Positions 25,056 to 34,275 of a DNA stretch of 56,853 nt are shown in pieces; position 1 is the stretch's first letter; each line of letters opens with the position of its first letter. The notes beneath the pieces were generated by a model. It was not told the DNA's origin. It made no database searches and worked only from the letters and a program-made list of their open reading frames with translations. The position numbers and the translations under genes were made by a program. Origin of the DNA: JAWWPG01 sp037719575 (lineage in GTDB: Bacteria > Actinomycetota > Actinomycetes > Propionibacteriales > Nocardioidaceae); the NCBI GenBank assembly GCA_037719575.1, contig JBBJMF010000005.1, positions 1-56,853 on the forward strand, given 5' to 3'.

Positions 25056-25330
25056 TCCAGCTCCTCGCTGACACGAGCGGACACCGGCGTCCGCCAGGAG
25101 AACATCGTCGGGACGGGGTCAAGCCCGCCGGCAGCCCAGGGATGGCAGCGTCCGACGCGCCGCGCGGCGAGCCAGCCGCCGCGAATCCCGCCGAACCGGG
25201 TGACCGCGTCCAAAGCGTAGGCCGAACACGATGGGTGGTAGCGACAGACCTGTCCGTAGAGCGGGCTGACGAGCATCCGGTAGGCGCGCAGGAACCCGAT
25301 CAGTGCCCACGTCAGCGGGGACGACCTCAT
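25052..25330 (-). CDS. yidD: Membrane protein insertion efficiency factor YidD
   Basis: Small (92 residues) membrane-associated helper of YidC-dependent insertion. The signature VSPLYGQVCRYHPSCSAYAL, with conserved cysteines, is present. It overlaps rnpA upstream (ATGA at 25327-25330) and yidC downstream (ATGA at 25052-25055), so the three genes are probably translationally coupled. Confidence 0.93.
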   Translation of the reverse strand: MRSSPLTWALIGFLRAYRMLVSPLYGQVCRYHPSCSAYALDAVTRFGGIRGGWLAARRVGRCHPWAAGGLDPVPTMFSWRTPVSARVSEELE

Positions 25331-25689
25331 CGGCGGGCACGCATCGCCTGGTGGCGGTGAGCCACGATGACGAGGCAGCTGTCGAGATCGCTCCCGAGGT
25401 CGCTGAACCCGGTGGTGGCGGCGACCGGACTGGCTCTGACGACGACCGAGCTGTGGGCAGTCAACTCCCCGAGTCGATCACCCATCAGATGCCGGAGCCG
25501 TCGCTTGACCTGGTTGCGTCGGACCGCGTTGCCGACTCCCCGGCTGACCACGAAACCCACCCGCACGGGTCCCTCGTCGTCTCGGACCCACTCGTGGAGG
25601 ACGACAGAGGAGGACCCGGCGCGGGAGCCGCGTCGTACGACATGGGCAAACTCCGCGGACCGGCTCAGCCGGTGCGCTCGAGGGAGCAT
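25327..25689 (-). CDS. rnpA: Ribonuclease P protein component
   Basis: Protein subunit of RNase P, which with the catalytic RNA matures tRNA 5' ends. The product has 120 residues and begins MLPRAHRLSRSAEF. The RNA-binding signature RNQVKRRLRHL and GFVVSRGVGNAVRR are visible. ATG 25689 was chosen by family start; the frame is open further upstream. It lies 8 bp after rpmH. Confidence 0.95.
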   Translation of the reverse strand: MLPRAHRLSRSAEFAHVVRRGSRAGSSSVVLHEWVRDDEGPVRVGFVVSRGVGNAVRRNQVKRRLRHLMGDRLGELTAHSSVVVRASPVAATTGFSDLGSDLDSCLVIVAHRHQAMRARR

Positions 25690-25697
25690 CGCGGGGT

Positions 25698-25835
25698 TCA
25701 GGCAGCAAGCCGGGCGCGACCCTTGCGCCGGCGGTTGCCCACGATGGCTCGGCCGGCGCGGGTGCGCATGCGCAGGCGGAAGCCGTGTGTCTTGTGCCGA
25801 CGGCGGTTGTTCGGCTGGAATGTGCGCTTCGTCAC
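25698..25835 (-). CDS. rpmH: 50S ribosomal protein L34
   Basis: Ribosomal protein of 45 residues with the usual sequence TKRTFQPNNRRRHKTHGFRL and a basic tail. The start is GTG 25835. First gene of the leftward rpmH-rnpA-yidD-yidC-jag-rsmG-parAB set; a likely promoter lies about 170 bp upstream. Confidence 0.97.
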   Translation of the reverse strand: MTKRTFQPNNRRRHKTHGFRLRMRTRAGRAIVGNRRRKGRARLAA

Positions 25836-26343
25836 CGGGGAACTCCCAAGTTTGAGGTGCGGTGGCACCGGATCGCGGTCTCGCGCGGTTCGAGTAACAC
25901 CGCCCCTCCACAGCCACCGGACTCGGATCCGCCACCGAGCATGCGGAACCTCGGAGCGTTGGTGTGGACATGCGGCGGCCCTCGACCCGGGCCGACCCGC
26001 CAACGGTACGCGTCCGGCTGTGAGAGGGTCAAACTGGCGTCGTTTCCTTACCCACGAAGGGAAGAACCCACGAGTGTCAGGCTACGAGCAGGTCGAGCGA
26101 AGCCGACACGCCGAAGCGACGCGCGGAAGCAGCACCAATCTCAGCCTGGCTTGTGGACAACAGGTTGAAATTCTGTCCCGAGGGTTGTTAGCGTCCCGCA
26201 GAACGACGCTCGCACATCGACGCCTCCCTTGCCGCTCCCCGGCGCCTCGGTCAGACGATCACCGGCTTTGCACAGCCTGTGGACAAGCGTGTGGATGTCC
26301 TGTCACACAGGACGCTGACGAAGAGAAGGTTGTGGTATCTGCG
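25836..26343. other. rpmH-dnaA intergenic region with DnaA boxes and dnaA promoter
   Basis: 508 bp without a gene. It holds two perfect DnaA boxes on the minus strand, TTGTCCACA at 26152-26160 and 26278-26286, plus weaker tgtggat-like copies near 26290. A candidate dnaA promoter TTGAAA-N18-TAGCGT (26165-26194) lies just after the first box, consistent with DnaA autoregulation. The leftward rpmH promoter is in the same gap. Confidence 0.7.
26003..26032 (-). promoter_or_regulatory. Likely rpmH operon promoter
   Basis: On the minus strand TTGACC (26032-26027) and TACCGT (26008-26003) are separated by 18 bp, a good housekeeping-type match. Transcription would start near 25996, giving an rpmH leader of about 160 nt. 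Seen by eye only. Confidence 0.5.
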
Positions 26344-27759
26344 ATGAGCGATGTCGCCGATCTGTTCCGTGCCTGGACAACGCTCGTCGACCAGCTCCCC
26401 GCCAGCCACCGGGCCTGGCTAAGCGCGTCGCAACCGGTCACCCTGCATGAGAACACCGCGATCGTCGCCGTGCCCGACGACTTCACGCGCAACCAGTTGG
26501 AGACTCGGCTCCGACCGACGCTCGAGACCGGTCTGAGCCGGGCGCTCGGCCAGCACGTCCGGCTCGCCGTGACGATCGACGCCAATCTGGCAGGGGCCGA
26601 CGGCCGCCCGAGCGACGACGAGATCGCCGACGGATCCTCGCGGCACGACAGTTGGACACTCAACGACCACGCCCCTGCCGTCGTCACCGCCAGTGCGGCG
26701 GACGCCGCCAACAGCGTCCGGCAGGCTCGGCTCAACCCCAAGTACGTCTTCGAGACGTTCGTCATCGGGTCCTCGAACCGCTTCGCTCATGCCGCGGCGG
26801 TAGCCGTGGCGGAGGCTCCTGGCAAGGCTTACAACCCGCTGCTCATCTACGGCGACTCCGGCCTCGGGAAGACCCACCTGCTGCATGCAATCGGCCACTA
26901 CGTCCGAAGCCTGTTCAACGGCGCCCGAGTTCGCTACGTGAGCAGCGAGGAGTTCACCAACGACTTCATCAACGCGATCCGCGACGACCGAGCCGCCGGA
27001 TTCCAGCGTCGGTACCGCGACGTCGACGTCTTGCTCATCGACGACATCCAGTTCCTCGAGGGCAAGATCCAGACTCAGGAGGAGTTCTTCCACACGTTCA
27101 ACACGCTCCACAACGCGAACAAGCAGATCGTGATCACCTCCGACCGACCTCCCAAGCGGCTCGAGGCTCTCGAGGACCGGCTGCGGAACCGGTTCGAGTG
27201 GGGTCTGATCACCGACGTCCAACCACCCGACCTCGAGACCCGGATCGCGATCTTGCGCAAGAAGGCAGCGACGGAACGGCTCACCGCGCCACCCGACGTG
27301 CTGGAGTTCATCGCCAGCAAGATCCAGACCAACATTCGCGAGCTCGAGGGTGCGCTGATCAGGGTGACGGCCTTCGCCAGCCTCAACCGGCAGCCGGTGG
27401 ACCTCACCCTGGGTGAGATCGTCCTCAAGGACCTGATTCCCGAGGGTGGCGAGCCCGAGATCACGGCAGCGGTGATCATCGCTCAGACCGCCGCCTACTT
27501 CGGACTCTCGATCGACGACCTGTGCGGCGGCAGCCGAAGCCGGGTCCTGGTCACGGCGCGCCAGATCGCGATGTACCTCTGTCGTGAGCTCACCGACCTC
27601 TCGCTGCCGAAGATCGGCCAGCAGTTCGGCGGTCGAGACCATACGACGGTGATGCATGCCGACCGCAAGATCAGACAGCTGATGGCCGAGCGACGCAGCG
27701 TGTACAACCAGGTCCGCGAGCTCACCAACCGGATCAAGCAGCAGGCCCGCCAGCCGTGA
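26344..27759 (+). CDS. dnaA: Chromosomal replication initiator DnaA
   Basis: Origin-binding AAA+ ATPase of 471 residues that opens oriC. The N-terminal domain I (VADLFRAWTTLVDQL) and a variable linker precede AAA+ domain III (NPLLIYGDSGLGKTHLLHAI, Walker B VLLIDDIQFLEG, arginine-finger region RLRNRFEWGL). The C-terminal DNA-binding domain IV has the signature GGRDHTTVMHADRKI. ATG 26344 starts the canonical MSDVADLF product although the frame is open far upstream. Confidence 0.98.
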   Translation: MSDVADLFRAWTTLVDQLPASHRAWLSASQPVTLHENTAIVAVPDDFTRNQLETRLRPTLETGLSRALGQHVRLAVTIDANLAGADGRPSDDEIADGSSRHDSWTLNDHAPAVVTASAADAANSVRQARLNPKYVFETFVIGSSNRFAHAAAVAVAEAPGKAYNPLLIYGDSGLGKTHLLHAIGHYVRSLFNGARVRYVSSEEFTNDFINAIRDDRAAGFQRRYRDVDVLLIDDIQFLEGKIQTQEEFFHTFNTLHNANKQIVITSDRPPKRLEALEDRLRNRFEWGLITDVQPPDLETRIAILRKKAATERLTAPPDVLEFIASKIQTNIRELEGALIRVTAFASLNRQPVDLTLGEIVLKDLIPEGGEPEITAAVIIAQTAAYFGLSIDDLCGGSRSRVLVTARQIAMYLCRELTDLSLPKIGQQFGGRDHTTVMHADRKIRQLMAERRSVYNQVRELTNRIKQQARQP

Positions 27760-28162
27760 CCCGTCCGCCGTCTGCGGACCACCGCAAAACCGGATATTTC
27801 TGGCAACTCCACATGCTGTTGACAACCCTGTGGAAAACACCTGTCATAGCGCGCCGCACTTGTGGACGGCTGTGGATACCACCCACGGTGGCACTGGCTG
27901 GTCCCCAGCGATGCCGTTGGCCGACCTCCCTGTCCCCACCTGTCGTGCGGCCTGTGCTGCGCGCTGACCAGCGGGTTCGGCGGTTATCCACACCATCCAC
28001 CGCTGCTACGACGATGGTGAGAGAAATAGCGAGATCAGCTGACCTCAAACGGGAGTGGGACGCCAGCCTGGGGATAAGCCCGAACAACCCCAGGCTGCCG
28101 GTGTCGGTTGTCCGGCCAGCGTGGGAAGATGCGCTGCAAGCATCGGCGGAAAGGATGTCAGC
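27760..28162. other. Origin of replication oriC
   Basis: 403 bp between dnaA and dnaN without a gene. DnaA-box-like nonamers are TTGTCAACA (minus, 27817-27825), TTTTCCACA (minus, 27829-27837), CCGTCCACA (minus, 27861-27869), GTATCCACA (minus, 27871-27879), a perfect TTATCCACA (plus, 27984-27992) and TTATCCCCA (minus, 28069-28077). The stretch 27786-27840 is relatively AT-rich for this genome. Position between dnaA and dnaN and divergence of flanking operons support oriC. Confidence 0.85.
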
Positions 28163-29311
28163 GTGAAGTTCCGGGTCGAACGTGACGTGTTCGCCGACGC
28201 CGTCGCGTGGACGGCGCGCAGCATCCCGACCCGTCCGGGAACCGTGCCGCAGCTCTCGGGGATCATGATCGAGACCTCTCACGAGGGCGTCGTGATGAGG
28301 GGTTTCGACTACGAGACGTCGGCCGAGGTCACCACGAGTGCGGAGGTCGCAGACGAGGGCAAGGTGCTGGTCTCGGGCCGGTTGCTCGCGGATATCGCCC
28401 GCGCGCTCCCGAACCGACCCGTCGAGATCGCGCTGGACGGGTCGAAGGTTAGCCTGGCCTGCGGAAGCTCCCGCTTCAGCCTGCAGACGATGCCCGTCGA
28501 GGACTACCCCGCGCTGCCGGAGATGCCGGCGACCGTCGGCTCGATCGACTCGGACGCCTTCGCGGTCGCCGTGACCCAGGCAGTCACCGCGGCCGGTCGA
28601 GACGACATGCTGCCGGTGCTCACCGGGGTCAAGATCGAGATCGACGGAGGTCGGTTGTCGCTGCTGGCCACGGACCGGTTCCGACTGAGTCTGCGGGAGC
28701 TGACCTGGCGTCCCGACCAGGCCGATCTCGAGCTGAACGCCCTGGTGCCGGCCCGGGTGCTGTCCGACACCGCAAAGTCCCTGAGTGCCGGGTCCGAGCT
28801 GAAGCTCGCGCTCGCCGTCGACAAGGGCGCGGGGGACGGTCTGATCGGATTCTCGGCCGAGACGTCCACCGGGCGACGACTCACGACGACGCGGCTGATC
28901 GAGGGTGCCTTCCCGAACGTGCGCCAGCTGTTTCCGAACGCCACCGATATCACGGCGCGGGTCGAGGTTGCCGTGCTCATCGAGGCGGTCAAGCGGGTGT
29001 CGCTGGTCGCCGGTCGCAACACGCCGATCCGGCTGACGTTCAGCGACGGCATGGTCACCCTGGAGGCAGGTAACGGCGAGGAGGCCCAGGCCTCGGAGTC
29101 GCTGGAGGTCGCACTGTCCGGCGACGGAATGACGATCGGGTTCAACCCGTCGTACCTGCTCGATGGACTGAGCGCGATCCCGGGCACCCACGCGCACATC
29201 GCGATGACCGAGCCCGGGCGCCCCGCGGCCTTCGCGTCGCTCCCGACGGCCGATGGCGAGCCCGATCTCGACTTCCGATACTTGCTGATGCCGTTGCGCA
29301 TGCAGAGCTGA
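28163..29311 (+). CDS. dnaN: DNA polymerase III beta subunit (sliding clamp)
   Basis: Ring-shaped processivity clamp of 382 residues with three similar domains. It begins with VKFRVERDVFADAVAW and ends with YLLMPLRMQS, whose last part lines the partner-binding pocket. GTG 28163 has a ggaaagga site; the frame extends upstream into oriC, but that part is not conserved-looking. First gene rightward after oriC. Confidence 0.97.
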   Translation: MKFRVERDVFADAVAWTARSIPTRPGTVPQLSGIMIETSHEGVVMRGFDYETSAEVTTSAEVADEGKVLVSGRLLADIARALPNRPVEIALDGSKVSLACGSSRFSLQTMPVEDYPALPEMPATVGSIDSDAFAVAVTQAVTAAGRDDMLPVLTGVKIEIDGGRLSLLATDRFRLSLRELTWRPDQADLELNALVPARVLSDTAKSLSAGSELKLALAVDKGAGDGLIGFSAETSTGRRLTTTRLIEGAFPNVRQLFPNATDITARVEVAVLIEAVKRVSLVAGRNTPIRLTFSDGMVTLEAGNGEEAQASESLEVALSGDGMTIGFNPSYLLDGLSAIPGTHAHIAMTEPGRPAAFASLPTADGEPDLDFRYLLMPLRMQS

Positions 29312-29357
29312 GCCGCGCGCCGGCGGAGCGGACACGCCTGGCACCCGCCGAAGGACT

Positions 29358-29366
29358 TGTGGACAA
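29358..29366 (-). promoter_or_regulatory. DnaA box upstream of gnd
   Basis: Perfect actinobacterial DnaA box TTGTCCACA on the minus strand, 24 bp before the gnd start and outside oriC. Could titrate DnaA or link gnd-recF transcription to DnaA; function is inference. Confidence 0.6.
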
Positions 29367-29390
29367 GAAGGACTGGGAAGGGACGGCACC

Positions 29391-30308
29391 ATGCACTTGG
29401 GACTCGTGGGACTGGGCAAGATGGGCGGCAACATGTGCAGCCGGCTGCGCAAGGCCGGCCATACCGTCATCGGCTACGACCACAATGGCGACATCAGCGA
29501 CTCCGAGAGCCTGCAGGACATGGTCGGCCGGCTGCCTGAGCCGAAGGTCGTCTGGGTGATGGTTCCTGCCGGCGACCCGACCAAGGGCACGATCATGGAG
29601 CTGAGGGACCTCCTCGGCGCGGGGGACCTGGTCGTGGACGGCGGGAACTCGCGCTGGACCGACGACCAGCTGAACGCGGAGTCCCTCGCCGAGAAGGGCA
29701 TCGGTTTCGTCGACTGCGGTGTGTCCGGCGGCGTGTGGGGGCTCGAGAACGGGTACGCCCTGATGTGCGGTGGTGACCCGGAGGACGTGGCGAAGGCGCA
29801 ACCTGCGTTCGACTCGCTGAAGCCCGACGGGGAGTTCGGCTTCGTCCACGCGGGCAAGGTGGGAGCCGGTCACTTCTCCAAGATGGTCCACAACGGCATG
29901 GAGTACGGCATCATGCAGGCTTACGCCGAGGGTTGGGAGCTGCTCCAGAAGGTCGAGGTCGTCGACAACGTGACCGAGGTCTTCCGGTCCTGGCGCGGAG
30001 GCACCGTGATCCGGTCCTGGCTGCTCGACCTGCTCGTCGCGGCGCTCGACGACGACGAGAACCTCGACCACATCGCGGGCTATGCCGAGGACTCCGGCGA
30101 GGGTCGCTGGACCATCGAGGCGGCGATCGACAACGCGGTGCCGATGCACTCGATCACGGCCGCGCTGTACACCAGGTTCGCCTCCCGCCAGGACGGGTCA
30201 CCGGCGATGAAGGCGGTGGCGGCCATGCGCAACCAGTTCGGCGGGCATGCCGTACGCGCCGGCGGGGCCAAGCATGCGACCCCCTCGGCAGACGTCGACG
30301 ACGCTTGA
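29391..30308 (+). CDS. gnd: 6-phosphogluconate dehydrogenase, decarboxylating (short form)
   Basis: Oxidative pentose-phosphate enzyme converting 6-phosphogluconate to ribulose 5-phosphate and CO2. The protein has 305 residues, the short class, lacking the long C-terminal domain of the 470-residue form; this class is often NAD-preferring. The Rossmann motif LGLVGLGKMGGNM, VDGGNSRWTDD, the substrate motif FVDCGVSGGVWGLENGYALM and catalytic HFSKMVHNGMEYG are present. It sits between dnaN and recF as in other actinobacteria; its stop is 7 bp before recF. Confidence 0.95.
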   Translation: MHLGLVGLGKMGGNMCSRLRKAGHTVIGYDHNGDISDSESLQDMVGRLPEPKVVWVMVPAGDPTKGTIMELRDLLGAGDLVVDGGNSRWTDDQLNAESLAEKGIGFVDCGVSGGVWGLENGYALMCGGDPEDVAKAQPAFDSLKPDGEFGFVHAGKVGAGHFSKMVHNGMEYGIMQAYAEGWELLQKVEVVDNVTEVFRSWRGGTVIRSWLLDLLVAALDDDENLDHIAGYAEDSGEGRWTIEAAIDNAVPMHSITAALYTRFASRQDGSPAMKAVAAMRNQFGGHAVRAGGAKHATPSADVDDA

Positions 30309-30315
30309 CCACAAC

Positions 30316-31464
30316 GTGTATGTATCCCATCTGTCCCTGACCGACTTCCGGTCCTACCAGCAGCTCGAGGTGGACCTCCTCGGCGGCGTCTCGGCGTTCG
30401 TGGGGCCCAACGGCCAGGGCAAGACCAACCTGGTCGAGGCGGTCGACTATGTGGCCAGCCAGTCATCGCACCGGGTCTCGAGCGACCAGCCGCTCGTGCG
30501 GACCGGCGCCCCGCAGGCGATCGTCCGTACGACGGTCGTCCGCGGCGACCGGCAGGCGCTTGTCGAGCTGGAGATCAACCCGGGCCGGTCGAACCGCGGT
30601 CGGCTCAACCGGGGAGCGGTGCCGAGGGCGCGCGACGTGCTCGGTGTGCTGCGCGTGGTGCTCTTCTCGCCGGACGACCTGGCCTTGGTGAAGGGTGACC
30701 CCGCCGAGCGCCGCCGGTTCCTCGATGGCCTGCTCGTGGCCCGACAGCCCAGGTTCGCTGGGGTTCGCGCCGACTACGACCGGGTGCTCAAGCAGCGCAA
30801 CAGCCTGCTCAAGTCCGCCGGAGGACGAGGCAGCGGCCGGCGTAGCGACAGTGCTCGTGCCACCCTCGACGTGTGGGACTCCCAGCTGGCCCGCACCGGT
30901 GCTGAGCTGCTCGCGGCCAGGCTCACCCTGGTCGATGACCTCCGACCGCATCTGGCCAGCCACTACGCGTCGGTGTCGGAAGGGCTGGCCAGACCCGACG
31001 ACGGCAACGTGGCCTCCACCTGCTACCAGACGTCGTGGGAGCGACCCCCGGATGCTCGGCACCGGGACGAGCTCGAGACGCTCCTGCTGGCGGAGATCCG
31101 GCGACGCCGCGACGACGAGCTCGATCGGGGCCTGACACTCGTGGGTCCACACCGCGACGAGCTGTCGCTCGCACTTGGCGCGTTGCCGGCGAAGGGCTAC
31201 TCGAGCCATGGCGAGTCGTGGTCGCTGGCGCTGGCGATGCGGTTGGCGTCCTTCGAGCTGCTCCGTCGCGACGGGGACGACCCGGTGCTGATCCTCGACG
31301 ACGTGTTCGCCGAGCTCGACGACCTGCGTCGAGCGCGGCTCGCACGCCTGGTGGAAGGCACCGAGCAGGTGCTCGTCACGGCGGCGGTGCCTGCCGACCT
31401 GCCTGCGGAGCTCGTCGAGCATCACTTCGATGTGGGTGGCGGGACGGTGACGGCACGTGGATGA
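30316..31464 (+). CDS. recF: DNA replication and repair protein RecF
   Basis: SMC-like ATPase of 382 residues that acts with RecOR at gapped DNA and stalled forks. It begins VYVSHLSLTDFRSYQQLEVD. Walker A is VGPNGQGKTNLVEA, the signature region is SHGESWSLALAMRLAS and Walker B is VLILDDVFAELD. The GTG at 30316 was picked to match family starts (MYVxxLxLxxFRSY); no strong ribosome site is seen, so coupling with gnd is likely. The end overlaps dciA by 8 bp. Confidence 0.95.
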   Translation: MYVSHLSLTDFRSYQQLEVDLLGGVSAFVGPNGQGKTNLVEAVDYVASQSSHRVSSDQPLVRTGAPQAIVRTTVVRGDRQALVELEINPGRSNRGRLNRGAVPRARDVLGVLRVVLFSPDDLALVKGDPAERRRFLDGLLVARQPRFAGVRADYDRVLKQRNSLLKSAGGRGSGRRSDSARATLDVWDSQLARTGAELLAARLTLVDDLRPHLASHYASVSEGLARPDDGNVASTCYQTSWERPPDARHRDELETLLLAEIRRRRDDELDRGLTLVGPHRDELSLALGALPAKGYSSHGESWSLALAMRLASFELLRRDGDDPVLILDDVFAELDDLRRARLARLVEGTEQVLVTAAVPADLPAELVEHHFDVGGGTVTARG

Positions 31465-32050
31465 CCCGGAACCGGCACCCCCTTCGGGCGGACCCGATGG
31501 ACCGGAGCGTCCGGATGACGTCGTACCGGCCGACGGGCCGACGGACGTGCCGGACCACGACCCGACCGGCCTCGATCTGGCGCGCTCCGTGGCGGCGCAG
31601 CTGAAGGGTGCGCCGGGTCGGAAGCCGGTTCGCCCGACCAGGCGGCAGCACCCGTCCGGTCCGACCGAGTTCTCCGGTGCCCACCCGGACGATCGTGATC
31701 CTGCGCCGCTCGGCGCAGCCGTCGAACGACTGGTCACCGACAGTGGCTGGACGACCGACGTCTCGGTGCACACCGTGCTGGGGCGGTGGGCTCAGCTCGT
31801 CGGCCCGGAGGTTGCCCCCCACTGCACGCCGGTCAGCTATGTCGACGGGGTGGTTGCGGTGACCGCGGACTCGACGGCGTGGGCAACCCAGCTCACCCTG
31901 CTGGCGGCGACCATTGTCGCCCGGCTCAACGGCGAGCTCGGTGACGGGACGGTGATCCGGATCCAGGTGAGCGGACCCGCCGGACCCACCTGGCGTCGCG
32001 GCCGACGCTCGGTTCGCGACGGACGTGGCCCCCGCGACACCTACGGCTAA
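31457..32050 (+). CDS. dciA: DUF721/DciA-type protein, likely replicative helicase operator
   Basis: Protein of 197 residues. A Pro/Asp-rich disordered N-terminus of about 85 residues is followed by the DUF721 domain (VHTVLGRWAQLVGPEVAPHC, VAVTADSTAWATQLTLLAAT). DUF721 proteins (DciA) help load the DnaB helicase in bacteria that lack DnaC. It is located after recF as in mycobacteria (Rv0004). GTG 31457 overlaps the recF end by 8 bp. Confidence 0.88.
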   Translation: MDDPEPAPPSGGPDGPERPDDVVPADGPTDVPDHDPTGLDLARSVAAQLKGAPGRKPVRPTRRQHPSGPTEFSGAHPDDRDPAPLGAAVERLVTDSGWTTDVSVHTVLGRWAQLVGPEVAPHCTPVSYVDGVVAVTADSTAWATQLTLLAATIVARLNGELGDGTVIRIQVSGPAGPTWRRGRRSVRDGRGPRDTYG

Positions 32051-32137
32051 CCGTGTGCCCTACCCATTGCCGGGCACCGCCAGGTGTGCTTGGGTGAATT
32101 TGGTCGTCACCACACCCGAATGCGAAGGGGACCCGCC

Positions 32138-34114
32138 ATGAGGCACCCGTCGTCCCGCCGACTCCTCGCCGCCGCGGCCACCACGACGACGGTGGCCCTC
32201 ACCACGGCGCTCGCCGTCACCGCGCAGACGCCTCAAGCGCTGGCGTCCGGTGGCTCGTCGGGTCAACGGTGCCTGGCTGCGGTAGCGCCCGGCGACAGCA
32301 CCACCGCGCGGGAGCGGGTGTTCACCGCTGCCGCCTCGACGTACGGCGTTCCGGTGGCGCTGGCGAAAGCGGTGTCCTACCTGGAGTCGCGGTGGGACGC
32401 CCACGGCGCGGCGCCGAGCACCGCGGGCGGCTATGGACCGATGCACCTGACGGACCTGACGCCCCCGGGCATGAGCCGAGCTCGCGGCGAGCGGGGGCCG
32501 ATCTCCTCGGCGGGGCCGGCTGCCCTGCACACCGCGACCCGGGCAGCCGACCTGACGGGGCTGAAGCTGCGAGCAGTCAAGGCCGACGGCGCCGCCAACA
32601 TCTGCGCGGGAGTGGCGCTGCTTGCGTCGTACCAGGCCGAGCTCGACAAGCCGCAGGGCGAGCAGACGGCGCTGGGTCAGTGGGTGGAAGCGGTGCGTCG
32701 CTACAGCGGCAGCGCATCGGCGATCGACTCGTCGACGTTCGCCCGTCGGGTGTTCGCCGTGATCAAGGCCGGCCAGTCCCGAGTGACCAACGACGGCCAG
32801 CGGGTGACTCTCGCCGCCATCCCCGGTCTTCGCATCCCGGCTCAGGTCGCGCCGAACACCGCGCCGGTGGACTGCCCCGAGGCGCTCGCTTGTGAGTGGG
32901 TGCCGGCGCCGTACAACTGGTACGGATATCCCGACCCCTATGCGTACGGAAACCACGACCTGGCCCACCGCCCGGCGAGCCCGGACATCAACTACATCGT
33001 CGTCCACGACACGGAAGGGACGTACGATACGACGCTGGATCTCGTCCAGGACCCGACCTACGTCTCGTGGAACTACACGATTCGGTCCAGCGACGGGCAC
33101 GTGGCGCAGCACACGTATGCGAACGACGTCGCCTGGCACGCCGGCAACTGGTACGTCAACATGCACTCCATCGGCATCGAGCACGAGGGCTTCGCGGCGG
33201 ACGGTGCCACCTGGTACACGGAGTCGATGTACGAGAGTTCGGCGACCCTGGTCAAGTATCTGGCCGACAAGTACGGCGTCCCGCTGGACCGGGCCCACAT
33301 CATCGGCCACGACCAGGTGCCGGGGATCCTGCCGAAGTACGTGCGCGGCATGCACTGGGACCCGGGGCCGTTCTGGGACTGGCAGCACTACTTCTTCCTG
33401 CTCGGCGCCCCGCTCGGTCGCGGCGTGCGCGCCACGCCAACCAACGTCGAGCCGGGCTCGGTGGTCAAGGTGGCTCCGGGCTTCGCCGGCAACGAGCACA
33501 AGGTGACGGGCTGCACGGCGCCAGGAGTCCGCTGCCCGGACCAGGGGACCAACTTCGTCTACCTGCGCACCGCACCCCGCGCGCAGGCGCCGCTCGTGAA
33601 GGACGTCGGCCTGCACCATCACGGCTACTCGACGACGGACGTGTCCGACATCGGGGCGCGCGTCGACGCCGGGCAGAAGCTCGTCGTGGCCGACACGTCG
33701 CAGAACTGGATCGCGGTCTGGTACCTCGGCGCGAAAGGCTGGATGTACGTCCCACCGGGTGACTCCCCGGTGGTCCGGTCGAAGGCTCAGACGGTGGGTG
33801 TGAAGCCCGGGTCCGGCCCGGCGCCGCTCTACGGCCGGGCCTACCCAGAGCGCGCCGCGTACCCGGCGGCGATCCCGCACCAGCGGACCGGGCCGCTGCA
33901 GTACACGATCAAGCCATGGCAGCGCTACGTCGTGGCGGACGACTCGATCGTCACCGACTACTACTACGCGACGACGTACGACGACTCGGCGCCGCGTGAC
34001 CACACGGACGTGGTGGGCAAGGACGTCTACTACGAGCTCTGGTTCGGCCACCGGATGGCGTTCGTCCGAGCCGTCGACGTCACGACGCCGCGGGGCGGAG
34101 GGGCGAGCCCGTAG
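32138..34114 (+). CDS. Secreted N-acetylmuramoyl-L-alanine amidase
   Basis: Predicted peptidoglycan amidase of 658 residues. A signal peptide (RRLLAAAATTTTVALTTALA) is followed by a helical N-terminal region with a lysozyme-like flavour (VALAKAVSYLESRWD). The Amidase_2 zinc domain is at about residues 285-410 (INYIVVHDTEGTYD, SIGIEHEG, RAHIIGHDQVPG), with its zinc ligands plausibly the histidines of VVHDT and GHDQ. The C-terminus contains SH3-like repeats (VYLRTAPRAQAPLV, QNWIAVWYLGAKGWMYV). A gaagggga ribosome site precedes ATG 32138. Its position between dciA and gyrB breaks the usual recF-dciA-gyrB-gyrA row. Confidence 0.88.
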   Translation: MRHPSSRRLLAAAATTTTVALTTALAVTAQTPQALASGGSSGQRCLAAVAPGDSTTARERVFTAAASTYGVPVALAKAVSYLESRWDAHGAAPSTAGGYGPMHLTDLTPPGMSRARGERGPISSAGPAALHTATRAADLTGLKLRAVKADGAANICAGVALLASYQAELDKPQGEQTALGQWVEAVRRYSGSASAIDSSTFARRVFAVIKAGQSRVTNDGQRVTLAAIPGLRIPAQVAPNTAPVDCPEALACEWVPAPYNWYGYPDPYAYGNHDLAHRPASPDINYIVVHDTEGTYDTTLDLVQDPTYVSWNYTIRSSDGHVAQHTYANDVAWHAGNWYVNMHSIGIEHEGFAADGATWYTESMYESSATLVKYLADKYGVPLDRAHIIGHDQVPGILPKYVRGMHWDPGPFWDWQHYFFLLGAPLGRGVRATPTNVEPGSVVKVAPGFAGNEHKVTGCTAPGVRCPDQGTNFVYLRTAPRAQAPLVKDVGLHHHGYSTTDVSDIGARVDAGQKLVVADTSQNWIAVWYLGAKGWMYVPPGDSPVVRSKAQTVGVKPGSGPAPLYGRAYPERAAYPAAIPHQRTGPLQYTIKPWQRYVVADDSIVTDYYYATTYDDSAPRDHTDVVGKDVYYELWFGHRMAFVRAVDVTTPRGGGASP

Positions 34115-34275
34115 CCGCCTCAGGGCGCCTCCGTGAGCAGTGCGCCGTGAGGGGGACCTAGGCCGCCACGTCTCGGCCCGCCTGACCGGCGGTTCCGGCC
34201 CAACGGGGACCTGTTCTCATGGCACGCCACCTGCCCGGTGTGGATGATGATGCCGTCCTCAGGGCCGGAGTCCCC

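Noticed and set aside
27931..27940. Extra DnaA box in oriC (tgtccccacc)
   Set aside because: More than one mismatch from the consensus and not clustered with the better boxes.
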